Assembly: GCA_030684415.1 (NCBI GenBank)
Contig: JAUXNL010000579.1
Location: forward strand, 1-5,810
DNA from: Moraxellaceae bacterium
GTDB lineage: Bacteria > Pseudomonadota > Gammaproteobacteria > Pseudomonadales > Moraxellaceae
Length of the DNA stretch: 5,810 nt
Direction: 5' to 3'
Position numbers and translations under genes: made by a program. Positions 5,735-5,810 of this stretch are shown piece by piece. The notes below the pieces were generated by a model. It was given only the letters and a program-made list of their open reading frames with translations, had not been told where the DNA came from and searched no databases. The number at the start of each line of letters is the position of its first letter. Positions within the stretch are counted from its first letter, which is position 1.

Positions 5735-5810
5735 GCGGAAGTGGTGAAATTGGTATACACGCAACCTTGAGGTGGTTGTGCCTCACGGCATGGGGGTTCA
5801 AGTCCCCCCT
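5735..5810 (+). tRNA. leuU: tRNA-Leu(GAG), 3' end cut by the window edge
   Basis: A class II tRNA is readable almost to its end. The 5' acceptor strand GCGGAAG is at 5735-5741. A D-arm with GGTA in its loop follows. The anticodon stem CAACC/GGTTG (5762-5766 with 5774-5778... read 5-base arms) encloses the loop TTGAGGT (5767-5773), with anticodon GAG at 5769-5771. The long variable arm is TGCC-TCAC-GGCA (5779-5790), and the T-arm is GGGGG-TTCAAGT-CCCCC (5792-5808). The first two bases of the 3' acceptor strand (CT) are present. The rest of the acceptor, the discriminator base and any encoded CCA lie outside. The long variable arm and GAG identify leucine (CUC/CUU codons). E. coli leuU, also GAG, lies just after secG too, which supports the assignment and a shared transcript. 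The gene symbol is by analogy with E. coli. Confidence 0.95.

Noticed and set aside
1..5810. A novel defence, mobile or biosynthetic system
   Set aside because: All coding sequence is accounted for by conserved housekeeping genes in a known order. There are no repeats of array type, transposase or integrase frames, or unexplained genes.

Overview
This window is a compact, ordinary housekeeping region on the + strand, and every complete gene in it is intact. The order is rlmE (3' end only), ftsH, folP, glmM, tpiA, secG, then a tRNA-Leu(GAG) cut by the right edge. This order and the protein sequences fit a Gammaproteobacterium. The ftsH-folP-glmM block followed by secG and a GAG tRNA-Leu is known from E. 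coli, and the version with tpiA between glmM and secG is known from pseudomonads. A betaproteobacterium cannot be excluded by eye. The DNA is moderately GC rich (about 60% by eye), and I see no compositional break, insertion sequence, CRISPR array, prophage gene or other sign of transfer.

Layout: bases 1-79 are the C-terminus of the 23S rRNA 2'-O-methyltransferase RlmE. Bases 80-188 hold a structured palindrome, a near-consensus -10 box and the ftsH leader. ftsH (189-2150) encodes the membrane AAA+ zinc protease. A 72-base gap with a strong GC-rich hairpin leads to folP (best start 2223, not 2181), which overlaps glmM by 4 bases. The 137-base glmM-tpiA gap (4415-4551) carries an 11-base inverted repeat and a plausible tpiA promoter. 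tpiA (4552-5316), secG (5346-5702) and the tRNA (5735 onward) follow closely and may share a transcript. No stretch of 300 bases lacks a gene.

The genes are linked by cell-envelope and growth roles rather than one pathway. FtsH performs membrane protein quality control and, in E. coli, sets LpxC and sigma-32 levels. FolP makes dihydropteroate for folate. GlmM makes glucosamine-1-phosphate for peptidoglycan and LPS. TpiA serves glycolysis and gluconeogenesis. SecG is part of the Sec translocon. I found no undescribed system. What merits a second look is in the intergenic DNA: a palindrome on the ftsH promoter, a small hairpin over the ftsH ribosome binding site, a hairpin before folP, and mutually exclusive pairings between glmM and tpiA.
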